From UBA11612 sp963976395 (lineage in GTDB: Bacteria; Pseudomonadota; Alphaproteobacteria; Rhodospirillales; Rhodospirillaceae), in the NCBI GenBank assembly GCA_963976395.1, contig CAXBLG010000017.1, forward strand, positions 1-52,157: a stretch of 52,157 nt of DNA, read 5' to 3'. A program made the position numbers and the translations under genes. The notes beneath the pieces were generated by a model that was not told the origin of the DNA, made no database searches, and saw nothing but the letters and a program-made list of their open reading frames with translations. Positions 16,057 through 23,825 of the stretch are shown here, piece after piece. Position 1 is the first letter of the stretch. Each line of letters starts with the position of its first letter.

Positions 16057-17277
16057 TTACTCCGCGGGCTTTATGACCGGCTCGCTAATGCTTGCCGGTA
16101 GAGGTTTAGGCGTTTCCAGCCAGCCGATAACCGGCAGGAACACAATGAAATGCAGGAAGTACCAAGCCGTACCGATACGGCTAAGCACTAGCGGCAAACC
16201 TTCGGCCGGCTGCGATCCGCAATAACCCAGAATCAGCGCGTCCGCCACAAAGACCCAGAAAAAGATCTTAAAGACCGGGCGGAACGTGGCCGAGCGAATA
16301 CGCGAGGTATCAAGCCAAGGAAGAACGAACAAAATCAGGATAGAGCTGAACATCAACAGCACACCGATCAACTTGTCCGGTACTGCACGAAGGATCGCGT
16401 AGAACGGCAAGAAGTACCATTCCGGCACGATGTGCGGCGGAGTGACGAGCGGATTAGCCGGGATGTAATTGTCCGCGTGACCCAGCATATTCGGAGCCCA
16501 GAACACGACCGCGAAATACACCAGCAAAAGAACGCCGACGCCGAACATGTCTTTAGAGACGTAGTAAGGGTGCATCGGAATTTTGTCAGCCGGAGCCGCG
16601 TCGATCCCCAAGGGATTATTCGATCCTGGAATATGTAGCGCCCAGATATGCAAGACCACCACGCCCACAATGACGAAGGGCAGCAAGTAATGCAGCGAGA
16701 AGAACCTGTTCAGCGTCGGGTTGTCCACTGAGAACCCGCCCCACAGAAGCGTGACAATAGAATCACCGACGGCGGGAATAGCCGAGAATAGGTTGGTGAT
16801 CACAGTCGCGCCCCAGAAGCTCATTTGACCCCACGGCAGCACGTAACCCATGAACGCGGTCGCCATCATCAAAAGGAAGATGATGATGCCCATCCACCAC
16901 AAGACTTCGCGCGGCGACTTGTAGGAACCATAGTACATGCCGCGGAAAATATGGATAAAGACGACGATAAAGAAGAAGCTGGCGCCGTTGGCATGCATAT
17001 ACCGAATCACCCAGCCGTAATTCACGTCGCGCATGATGCGCTCGACACTGTCGAAGGCCATATCGGCGTGCGGAGTATAATTCATCGCCAGGAAAATCCC
17101 CGACGCAATCATGATTCCCAGCATGACAAGCGCCAGCGAACCGAAATTCCACCAATAGTTCAGGTTCTTCGGAACCGGATACTTGGTGCCAATGGCATTG
17201 TCGATGAACGATATGATCGGCAACCGCTCTTCGTGCCACTCATAGGCTTTACGCCAGAAACTTTTTTCCGTGCTCAT
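16057..17277 (-). CDS. petB: Cytochrome b of the bc1 complex
   Basis: A 406-residue integral membrane subunit with about eight transmembrane helices and the two b-type hemes. Paired His ligands lie in the second and fourth helices (YMHANGASFFFIVVFIHIFR and FFSLHYLLPFVIVGVVVLHI). The quinol-oxidation site motif PEWYF is visible in PHIVPEWYFLPFYAILRAVP, and GYVLPWGQMSFWGATV precedes helix C-D. An AAGGGG ribosome site lies upstream of the ATG at 17277. It sits between petA and petC. Confidence 0.97.
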   Translation of the reverse strand: MSTEKSFWRKAYEWHEERLPIISFIDNAIGTKYPVPKNLNYWWNFGSLALVMLGIMIASGIFLAMNYTPHADMAFDSVERIMRDVNYGWVIRYMHANGASFFFIVVFIHIFRGMYYGSYKSPREVLWWMGIIIFLLMMATAFMGYVLPWGQMSFWGATVITNLFSAIPAVGDSIVTLLWGGFSVDNPTLNRFFSLHYLLPFVIVGVVVLHIWALHIPGSNNPLGIDAAPADKIPMHPYYVSKDMFGVGVLLLVYFAVVFWAPNMLGHADNYIPANPLVTPPHIVPEWYFLPFYAILRAVPDKLIGVLLMFSSILILFVLPWLDTSRIRSATFRPVFKIFFWVFVADALILGYCGSQPAEGLPLVLSRIGTAWYFLHFIVFLPVIGWLETPKPLPASISEPVIKPAE

Positions 17278-17288
17278 AGATTTTCCCC

Positions 17289-17840
17289 TTAACCGACGCG
17301 CACGGTGGTGTCAGACACAAATTCGTAAGGCGGTACAGCGAGATTCGCTGGTGCCGGCCCCCGGCGAATGCGCCCGGACGTATCGTAATGCGAGCCATGA
17401 CATGGACAGAACCAACCGCCGAAATCACCGCGCGGTTCGGTTGGTTTTGTACCAAGCGGAATACAGCCCAAATGGGTGCATACACCGACAAGGATCAAGA
17501 ATTCCGGGTTTTTGACCCGGGCCGTGTCGTCCTGAGGGTCGGGCAGATCGTTCAGATCGACCGTTTCGGCCGATTCGATTTCGGCAGCGGTCCGATGACG
17601 GACAAATACCGGCTTACCGCGCCAAACGACGGTTATGCCTTGACCGACGGCGATGCCGTCGACACTGAACTCGGTGGTGGACAGTGACAATGTGTCCGCC
17701 GCCGGATTCATGCTGTCGATCAGCGGCCAGACCATCATGGCTGTGCCAACCGCACCTACCGCCACTGTCGAATGCAACAAGAAGTCGCGACGGGTTTCAC
17801 CCCCCGCGTCGGCAGCATGGGCATGTGCCGTGTTTGCCAT
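17289..17840 (-). CDS. petA: Ubiquinol-cytochrome c reductase Rieske iron-sulphur subunit
   Basis: A 183-residue protein. ATG at 17840 is chosen because AAAGGGA lies at suitable spacing before it; a frame from 17861 would start with TTG inside that ribosome site. A Tat-type signal (RRDFLLHS from R17) leads into a membrane anchor. The [2Fe-2S] ligands are C121 and H123 in CTHLGC and C145 and H148 in CPCHGSHYD, with the C126-C147 disulphide pair. It is the first gene of the bc1 operon and carries quinol electrons to cytochrome c1. Confidence 0.96.
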   Translation of the reverse strand: MANTAHAHAADAGGETRRDFLLHSTVAVGAVGTAMMVWPLIDSMNPAADTLSLSTTEFSVDGIAVGQGITVVWRGKPVFVRHRTAAEIESAETVDLNDLPDPQDDTARVKNPEFLILVGVCTHLGCIPLGTKPTEPRGDFGGWFCPCHGSHYDTSGRIRRGPAPANLAVPPYEFVSDTTVRVG

Positions 17841-18185
17841 GTTCGCTATCCCTTTTCTCAACCCCTACAGTTCTTACCGCACTGCACAACCATGGTCCGA
17901 TTTCGTACTAAAGCACTTAGAGTGCCGGAAATAGGACTGGTTCGCAGTGGCAGAACCGGTTCTTTCTTAGGCGCCGCAACCGGCCACAACCGGCGGAAGC
18001 ATAAGAATTTTATGCGTCGCGGGTATAGAATAAAAGGCCCCCCTTGAAAAGGCCTCTGTGCTCTGTTCTGCAATGCCTTTGAGCCAACCAGAAAAACCGC
18101 CAACCGCGAATCATTCGCAGCGCAATTCGGTTTACGAGATAACCTAGATAAAATCGCCGAAAATCCTCAAAGAGGTAAGAAAACG
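17841..18185. promoter_or_regulatory. Divergent control region of petABC and trmL, with a 12-bp palindrome
   Basis: This 345-base gap separates the divergent petA and trmL starts and holds no gene I can support. AGAACCGGTTCT at 17952-17963 is a perfect 12-bp palindrome about 112 bases before petA, a possible operator. Two AACCGGC units follow (around 17980-17998). No sigma70 pair is convincing by eye. Confidence 0.4.
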
Positions 18186-18689
18186 ATGCGCCTTGCCCTT
18201 TACCAACCCGACATCCCGCAAAACACGGGGGCCCTGCTTCGTCTCGGCGCCTGCTTGCAGGTGCCTGTGGATATTATTGAGCCCTGCGGATTTCCTATTG
18301 ATGACAAGCGCTTGCGCCGTGCGGCCATGGACTACGCTGAAGCCTGCGAGATCATCCGCCACAGATCCTGGCAAGCTTTTCTCTCCACTCTCCGCCCCCA
18401 GGACACCACCCAAGACCGCGCTCAAAACCAAGGGCGAATTGTGCTGCTCTCGACGGCCGCCACGGACAGCTTTGCTGAATATAAATTTGAGGCCGAGGAT
18501 ACCCTGTTGCTGGGGCGTGAAAGTGCTGGAGTGCCGACCGACGTCCACGAATCAGTAGACGCAAGAGTATACATTCCGATGGCGGCTGGTGCCCGTTCGC
18601 TAAACGTCGTGACAGCGGCGGCTATTGTTCTCGGCGAAGGCTTGCGCCAGCAGGGCGCGTTTGCCGCCAAATCACAAAAAGGTGCTTAA
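18186..18689 (+). CDS. trmL: tRNA (cytidine(34)-2'-O)-methyltransferase
   Basis: A 167-residue SPOUT-fold enzyme that 2'-O-methylates the wobble nucleotide of tRNA-Leu isoacceptors. The N-terminal RLALYQPDIPQNTGALLRLG, the central LLLGRESAGVPTDVHESVDA and the C-terminal RSLNVVTAAAIVLGEGLRQQ form the knotted SAM site. AAAGAGGTAAG precedes the ATG at 18186. It stands alone, divergent from petA and convergent with the cca operon. Confidence 0.92.
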   Translation: MRLALYQPDIPQNTGALLRLGACLQVPVDIIEPCGFPIDDKRLRRAAMDYAEACEIIRHRSWQAFLSTLRPQDTTQDRAQNQGRIVLLSTAATDSFAEYKFEAEDTLLLGRESAGVPTDVHESVDARVYIPMAAGARSLNVVTAAAIVLGEGLRQQGAFAAKSQKGA

Positions 18690-18711
18690 GATCTGACCTC
18701 CGCGCCGCCAC

Positions 18712-18741
18712 ATGACAAAACTTTCACGCAGAAAACATGAT
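18712..18741 (+). promoter_or_regulatory. Candidate sigma70 promoter downstream of trmL
   Basis: ATGACA (18712-18717), an 18-base spacer and CATGAT (18736-18741) give 5/6 and 4/6 consensus matches by eye. Transcription would begin near 18748 and run to the terminator at 18866-18904, with no gene between. Confidence 0.35.
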
Positions 18742-18747
18742 TCTGTA

Positions 18748-18904
18748 AGGGTACGGACTCTACTGTTCAGAAACTACGGCGGCTCCCTTCTCCCCTTCCC
18801 CACATTGGGGACGCCGTTCTTACTTTCTGGGCTTTTCCCCTTGAGTTCAGATAAATAGTAATAACAGCGGCCCCGCCCTCCCCCTGCGGGGCCGCTACTA
18901 TTTT
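18748..18904 (+). ncRNA. Candidate CU-rich small RNA
   Basis: About 157 bases without a credible open frame lie between trmL and the end of cca, flanked by a possible promoter and an intrinsic terminator. ACGGCG (18774-18779) can pair with a CGCCGT about 35 bases on, enclosing CCCCA/TGGGG. Single-stranded parts are strikingly CU-rich (CTCCCTTCTCCCCTTCCCC, TTTTCCCCTT, and the terminator loop CCTCCCCCT). Such loops are typical of alphaproteobacterial small RNAs that bind Shine-Dalgarno sequences. It may instead be only a 3' untranslated region of trmL. Confidence 0.4.
18866..18904 (+). terminator. GC-rich terminator between trmL and cca
   Basis: AGCGGCCCCGC (18866-18876) and GCGGGGCCGCT (18886-18896) form an 11-bp perfect stem with loop CCTCCCCCT, followed by ACTATTTT. 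The T-run is short but the stem is very stable. It ends at the cca stop codon, so it mainly serves plus-strand transcription. Confidence 0.75.
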
Positions 18905-20196
18905 CAGGTCTCACACCGCTGGCGAAGCTCTCTCAGCAGATCGTCTCGGGACGTGTTGAAACCAGAGTCGATCCAATAGGTCTCGATCTCGGTAAGACGG
19001 ACCCCGACCTGCGGGCCGGGCGGCACCCCCAGAGCCAGAACATCATCACCCGTTATCGGAAGTCGGCGCGGCGTCCAGTCAACTGCAGCCCTCAGGATCG
19101 AACGCCAGGACGCACCGTCGCCGTTACCACCCAATGAGCTTTGCGCCCACGCCAGTAACGTCCGGTCCACCACCAGCGCAGCGCCTAACTTGTAAAACAG
19201 CCGACGCAGTTCGGTATCGCCACTATCCTTGCTGATTTCCGTCCCGGTCTTGGTCAGAAGACCCAATCGGGCGCGGTCCGCATTGGACAGCTTTAAGCGC
19301 TGGGCAACACTGTCGGCGGAATCGCCCGATATCAAAACAGCGAGGCGCCGTAACCAATCCGGAGGGAAGGACGGCGCCTCACCTTCCAGAGTCACCAACA
19401 CCTCAAGCGTCAAAGGTTCCACCGCTTCTGGAAGAATGGCTTGCAAAACGCCGTGCGCATCCATCGCCATGATCGCCGGCGCAGGCTGGGGTGCAGCAAG
19501 AAGTTTGGTTATTTCCTGCTGTATCCGTTCGGCGGACAGAGAGCGCAAGCCAGCGGCACCTTCCCGGCATGCAGCGAGCGTAGCTTCATCGAGCGGATGA
19601 CGTCCGTACCAAGCAAAAAAGCGAAACAGCCGGAGAATGCGAAGATAATCTTCCTGAATGCGGTCGGCAGCTGCACCGACAAACCGGATGCGGCCCGCTT
19701 TGGCATCTTCGATACCGCCATGTTCATCGAACAGCGTGCCGTCCGGGCGAAGAGACATGGCATTCATTGTGAAGTCGCGGCGGCGTGAATCTTCCTGCCA
19801 GTCGGTGGTAAATTCAACATCGGCATGACGCCCGTTGCACGCCGTATCCCGGCGCAGAGTGGTGACCTCAAACGGTGTTCCGTCAACGATGGCTGTGACC
19901 GTGCCGTGATCGATCCCTGTCGGGATGGCCTTAAATCCTGCGGCAACCAATCGCTCGATGACTTTGTCCGGCGGTTCTGGCGTTGCTACATCGATTTCGC
20001 TGACAGCAGCACCTATGACAGCATTGCGCACGCAACCGCCCACAAACCGCGCGTCCACTTCAGGAGCGCCGAGGGCCGCGAATAACCGCAAAACAGAGGG
20101 AGCCGCCATCCATGGCTGCCGGTCCCATTTGGATTGGACTGCCTGTGCCAAGAGCAACCTTTTAGGGTTCAGATGGACCGAGTTGTCCGGGAACAA
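18904..20196 (-). CDS. cca: CCA tRNA nucleotidyltransferase
   Basis: A 430-residue (or slightly shorter) class II nucleotidyltransferase that adds or repairs the 3' CCA of tRNAs. The poly(A) polymerase head has ARFVGGCVRNAVIG with EIDVATPEPP for the metal-binding acidic pair, DHGTVTAIVDGTPFEVTTLR, and DSRRRDFTMNAMSL; the RNA-binding neck has RIQEDYLRILRLFRFFAWYG. The start is uncertain. ATG at 20196 overlaps the DUF6111 gene by 35 bases; TTG codons near 20157 and 20151 lie just after the DUF6111 stop with AAAAGG beside them. It is the last gene of the DUF1285 operon. Confidence 0.93.
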   Translation of the reverse strand: MFPDNSVHLNPKRLLLAQAVQSKWDRQPWMAAPSVLRLFAALGAPEVDARFVGGCVRNAVIGAAVSEIDVATPEPPDKVIERLVAAGFKAIPTGIDHGTVTAIVDGTPFEVTTLRRDTACNGRHADVEFTTDWQEDSRRRDFTMNAMSLRPDGTLFDEHGGIEDAKAGRIRFVGAAADRIQEDYLRILRLFRFFAWYGRHPLDEATLAACREGAAGLRSLSAERIQQEITKLLAAPQPAPAIMAMDAHGVLQAILPEAVEPLTLEVLVTLEGEAPSFPPDWLRRLAVLISGDSADSVAQRLKLSNADRARLGLLTKTGTEISKDSGDTELRRLFYKLGAALVVDRTLLAWAQSSLGGNGDGASWRSILRAAVDWTPRRLPITGDDVLALGVPPGPQVGVRLTEIETYWIDSGFNTSRDDLLRELRQRCET

Positions 20197-20449
20197 TGCG
20201 TCCGTTCTCGATATGCGCAGGCTGATAGACAGATCCGGCCGTCTCCCCTTGCGTCATCGCAACCGTTCCCATGACCGCAAAGGTCAGCACGGCGCCTAGA
20301 AAAAGCATCAACGGCCAGGGCCCTTGCTCGAATTTTGGAGCTTCCCCACCATGACGCGCGACATAGCCGGTGCGATACCAAATCCACCCGGCGTAAATCG
20401 CGATGGGAAGAAGAAACGGCACTAAATAGGTAAACACGATTCTCGACAT
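20162..20449 (-). CDS. DUF6111-like small membrane protein
   Basis: A 95-residue protein with two membrane helices, one at the start (VFTYLVPFLLPIAIYAGWIW) and one at about residues 46-66 (WPLMLFLGAVLTFAVMGTVA). The C-terminal tail ends in IENGRIVPGQLGP, matching my memory of the DUF6111 family found between NUDIX and cca genes in alphaproteobacteria. The function is unknown. It lies 25 bases downstream of the CoA pyrophosphatase gene and overlaps the proposed start of cca. Confidence 0.78.
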   Translation of the reverse strand: MSRIVFTYLVPFLLPIAIYAGWIWYRTGYVARHGGEAPKFEQGPWPLMLFLGAVLTFAVMGTVAMTQGETAGSVYQPAHIENGRIVPGQLGPSEP

Positions 20450-20474
20450 GCCTTAATCCGTTTCAATGAGGCTG

Positions 20475-21200
20475 CTAACCCTCAAGAGAGGTCACAGCTT
20501 CATAAAGATTTACCAGCATACCTGCGGTTGCGCCCCAGATATAGCGGTCGCCGAAGGGCATCGCATAGTACGCACGGGTTTGGCCGTTGCTGTCTCGTTG
20601 CACCCGCTGGTGGTTGTCCGGGTTGAGAAAAAAATCCAACGGCACTTCAAAGACGTCGGCCACTTCGATGGGATCGGGCGTTAAATCCAGCGGCGGCGTA
20701 ACAGCGCCAACAATCGGTGTCACTTCAAAGCCGGTGATGGTGACATAAGAATCGAGCCTACCCAAAATCTCAACCTGAGACGGGAGAATGCCGGTTTCTT
20801 CTTCGGCTTCACGCAACGCACCGGCAATCGCGTCCGCATCACTGGCTTCCAAACGCCCGCCCGGAAAGGAGATCTGTCCGGCATGGGACGACAGATTCTC
20901 GGTGCGCTGGGTGAGCAGCACGGTAAAACCGTCTTCGTGGTGCACCAGTGGCACTAAAACTGCTGCAGGCTTCAGCTTCACCTTTACGCCGGGCGCTCCG
21001 GCCCCGCGCGCATACGATATGCCGCTGGTGGGTACGGCGCCCATATATCCAGATTCATAGGGGGTCAGTTCACCTCGTTCCATCAAGCGCATGGCCGTCG
21101 CCACATCACCGCGCGGCCCGGACGACGCGACGGCGGCTAAACGCGCGCGAATCGCATCCCGCGTCAGAAATTGGGGGGGAGCCGCTGCCTCCAGATTCAT
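20475..21200 (-). CDS. NUDIX CoA pyrophosphatase
   Basis: A 241-residue NUDIX hydrolase of the CoA pyrophosphatase (NudL) type, which would cleave CoA to phosphopantetheine and 3',5'-ADP. The family-specific segment LLTQRTENLSSHAGQISFPG runs straight into the Nudix box GGRLEASDADAIAGALREAE followed by EETGI. The ATG at 21200 overlaps the DUF1285 stop (ATGA, 21197-21200), which supports translational coupling. The window has many acyl-CoA enzymes, but this gene sits in a housekeeping operon. Confidence 0.9.
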   Translation of the reverse strand: MNLEAAAPPQFLTRDAIRARLAAVASSGPRGDVATAMRLMERGELTPYESGYMGAVPTSGISYARGAGAPGVKVKLKPAAVLVPLVHHEDGFTVLLTQRTENLSSHAGQISFPGGRLEASDADAIAGALREAEEETGILPSQVEILGRLDSYVTITGFEVTPIVGAVTPPLDLTPDPIEVADVFEVPLDFFLNPDNHQRVQRDSNGQTRAYYAMPFGDRYIWGATAGMLVNLYEAVTSLEG

Positions 21201-21760
21201 TTCATGGCCCCGAGCGAGAAAAATCGGCCGCCGCTCCAGACACCGAAACTCTCACCGTCGTCCGGCGCACTCTGCCCCCGTTCGATGAGATGGTAGAAGG
21301 CCGAGCGGGCAATCCGAGCCTCAAGCCCCTTGCGCACATATATATAGGGTCGCGGTTCGCCCGTTTCTTCGTCCTCGGAAACCCGTATGGGATGGTCCGC
21401 GTCCAGGGGCACCACGTCGTCCACATTGGTGCGAAAACGGATTATTTGGCTCTGGCCCTCGCCTTCCGCCAGGAGCTCAACCGCGATAAAGGCTGAATCT
21501 TCGACCTCAATACGGCCATTTTCCACTGGTGTGGTGAGCCAATGGACACCGTCCTCGTCGCGCCGCAGAACCGTGGAAAAGAGCTTCACAAGGGCATGGC
21601 GCCCGATAGGTGTGCCGCGGTAATACCATGTGCCATTGCGGTCGATACGCATGTTAAAGTCACCGCACAGATCAGGAGGGAAGGCGGCGACATGATCAGT
21701 CGCCCCAGATTGCGCGGAGGCTTGAGATTCTTCTTCTCCAGTGTGTGCCCGTCGTCCCAT
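21197..21760 (-). CDS. DUF1285 domain-containing protein
   Basis: A 187-residue protein from ATG 21760; the open frame extends to 21910 but those upstream codons run into the moxR leader and have no good start. The DUF1285 signature is clear: MRIDRNGTWYYRGTPIGRHA, LVKLFSTVLRRDEDGVHWLT and PIRVSEDEETGEPRPYIYVR. Function is unknown; the family is a two-domain beta-rich fold. It leads the operon with the CoA pyrophosphatase, DUF6111 and cca genes and is divergent from moxR, with 54 bases between the starts. Confidence 0.9.
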   Translation of the reverse strand: MGRRAHTGEEESQASAQSGATDHVAAFPPDLCGDFNMRIDRNGTWYYRGTPIGRHALVKLFSTVLRRDEDGVHWLTTPVENGRIEVEDSAFIAVELLAEGEGQSQIIRFRTNVDDVVPLDADHPIRVSEDEETGEPRPYIYVRKGLEARIARSAFYHLIERGQSAPDDGESFGVWSGGRFFSLGAMK

Positions 21761-21814
21761 ACTCGCATTAGCCAACTGTAAAGTGGTTAGACATTCATAT
21801 GGTGGAGTTAACTC

Positions 21815-22846
21815 GTGAACGCAACGATAACACAAGACGGTAGCCGAGGGACCCAGAGCGGCCAGGAAATGGCCGTCGCCGACATGGAACAGGTCGCCGA
21901 GCTGGTTCAAAAAGCCAAATCCGCCGTCGAGCAGGTCATCTATGGTCAGAGCCTGGTGGTGGAGGAGAGCCTCATTACCCTACTGGCCGGCGGCCATGTG
22001 CTGCTGATCGGCGTGCCGGGTCTTGCCAAGACAAAATTGGTGCAAGCCCTAGGGACCGTTCTCGGCCTTGATGACAAGCGCGTACAGTTTACCCCCGACC
22101 TTATGCCCGCCGATATCATCGGCTCAGAAGTACTAGAGGAAGATGCCGAAGGACGGCGCTTCTTTCGCTTCATCCAAGGCCCGGTGTTTTGCCAGTTGCT
22201 GATGGCCGACGAAATTAACCGCGCCAGCCCGCGCACTCAGTCTGCGCTTCTTCAGGCCATGCAGGAACGCCGCGTGTCTGTTGCCGGTCAGTATCACGAT
22301 CTTCCCAAGCCGTTTCATGTGCTCGCGACGCAAAATCCAATTGAGCAGGAAGGCACTTATCCGTTGCCCGAAGCGCAGCTCGACCGCTTCCTCATGCAGG
22401 TGGACATTACGTATCCCGACCTCGAGTCCGAGCGGGAAATCGTTTTACGCACAACCGGCGTCGATGATCCGGTACCCAAACAAGTTTTAGACGCGAGCGA
22501 TTTGCTAAAAGCACAGAACTTGGTGCGCCAAGTCCCCGTTGGCGACAGCGTTGTCACGGCGATCTTGAATCTGGTGCGGGCCGGGCGCCCTGACACCACC
22601 GATATCAAAGATGTGAAAGAGCATGTTGCCTGGGGCCCAGGCCCCCGCGCAAGTCAGGCACTGATGCAAGCCGTTCGCGCCCGCGCGCTTTTACAAGGTC
22701 GGCTGTCTCCGTCAATCGACGATGTTCTGACTTTGGCGCGCCCGGTCTTACAGCACCGCATGGCCCTAAACTTCGGCGCACGTGCCGACGGCTACACGTT
22801 ACCCGCATTGATCGACAAACTTTGTCAGCGTGTGGATGCAGGTTAA
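21815..22846 (+). CDS. MoxR-family AAA ATPase
   Basis: A 343-residue AAA+ ATPase starting with GTG at 21815 behind TGGAG; an ATG at 21869 is an alternative. Walker A is LIGVPGLAKTKLVQALG, Walker B LLMADEINRASPRTQSALLQ, with sensor 1 in HVLATQNPIEQEGTYPLPEA and the MoxR lid domain after about residue 230. MoxR ATPases act as chaperones that assemble or activate VWA-domain partners; the next three genes are such partners. It is the first gene of a four-gene unit that ends at 28720. Confidence 0.95.
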   Translation: MNATITQDGSRGTQSGQEMAVADMEQVAELVQKAKSAVEQVIYGQSLVVEESLITLLAGGHVLLIGVPGLAKTKLVQALGTVLGLDDKRVQFTPDLMPADIIGSEVLEEDAEGRRFFRFIQGPVFCQLLMADEINRASPRTQSALLQAMQERRVSVAGQYHDLPKPFHVLATQNPIEQEGTYPLPEAQLDRFLMQVDITYPDLESEREIVLRTTGVDDPVPKQVLDASDLLKAQNLVRQVPVGDSVVTAILNLVRAGRPDTTDIKDVKEHVAWGPGPRASQALMQAVRARALLQGRLSPSIDDVLTLARPVLQHRMALNFGARADGYTLPALIDKLCQRVDAG

Positions 22847-22882
22847 GGACTTGCGGGCCAAGAGCCTGCAAGACGTGCCGCA

Positions 22883-23809
22883 ATGAGCGCAACAACCAGA
22901 CAAGATGAGAGTCATCGCCTGCGCACGCAGGCGGATTCAATTGCCTCGGCCATGCCGGCCCTGTTGGTGTCGGCGCGGCGCATTGCGGCCGCCATAAACA
23001 TGGGAAGCCACGGTCGTCGCCGCGCAGGGCCCGGCGACAATTTCTGGCAGTTCCGCCCGTATTCAAAAGACGACACGCCCGGAGCCATCGACTGGCGTCA
23101 GACCGGAAAGTTCGACACTGTATTCGTCCGCGAGCGTGAGTGGGTGGCCGCCCAAACCGCCGCGCTATGGTGCGACACCTCCCCGTCGATGCGCTACCGC
23201 TCGGCAAAGACTCTTCCGACCAAGGCTGAACGCAGCGCCGTTATGCTTCTCGCGCTTGCCGAGCTTTTAGTCGATGGCGGCGAGCGTATTATTCGCCTCG
23301 ACAGTGATGGGCGACCACAGCGCACAGCGCGCGCCGGGCGTTTGGCCGTCGCTCACATGGCCGATGCGGTCGTGACAGAACTGATGGCTGAAGATGAGCG
23401 CAAAGATATTTCGCCAATGCCGAGGTTTACAGCTGCCTTGCCGCGCCACGCAGCGGTGATTTTATTCAGCGATTTCCTGGCGCCCTTAGATGTCATTGCA
23501 GAATCGGTTCACACGCTCATGCGCCAAGGCGTGACGGGCCATATGATGCAAATTTTGGATCCCGCAGAAGAAAGCTTACCTTTTTCGGGCCGCGTCCGTT
23601 TTGTCGGCATGGAGCAAGAAGGGGCCACAGTCATTGACCGGGCCGAAGAAGCACGCGAGGCCTACATTGGGAAACTACGAAGTCATCGCGAAGGTCTTAA
23701 ATCTCTCGCGATGCAGGCGGGTTGGAGCTTCGGCATCCACCGCACGGATCACTCACCGCAACTGGCCATGGCGGCACTACACAACGCCATAACCGGTCAT
23801 CGGCATTAA
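22883..23809 (+). CDS. DUF58 domain-containing VWA-like protein
   Basis: A 308-residue protein with the DUF58 hallmark GPGDNFWQFRPYSKDDTPGA followed by IDWRQTGKFDTVFVRERE, then a VWA-like domain whose metal-ion-dependent adhesion site is visible as DTSPSM (DxSxS). There is no membrane segment, unlike many BatA/BatB-type VWA proteins. DUF58 proteins are the usual partners of MoxR ATPases. It starts 36 bases after moxR and is followed 16 bases later by the large membrane protein gene. Confidence 0.92.
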   Translation: MSATTRQDESHRLRTQADSIASAMPALLVSARRIAAAINMGSHGRRRAGPGDNFWQFRPYSKDDTPGAIDWRQTGKFDTVFVREREWVAAQTAALWCDTSPSMRYRSAKTLPTKAERSAVMLLALAELLVDGGERIIRLDSDGRPQRTARAGRLAVAHMADAVVTELMAEDERKDISPMPRFTAALPRHAAVILFSDFLAPLDVIAESVHTLMRQGVTGHMMQILDPAEESLPFSGRVRFVGMEQEGATVIDRAEEAREAYIGKLRSHREGLKSLAMQAGWSFGIHRTDHSPQLAMAALHNAITGHRH

Positions 23810-23825
23810 CGGCGAATCAGTACGT

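Noticed and set aside
18032..18055. AGGCC/GGCCT hairpin with a T-rich end on the minus strand
   Set aside because: The stem is only 5 bp and no minus-strand gene ends there; not called a terminator.
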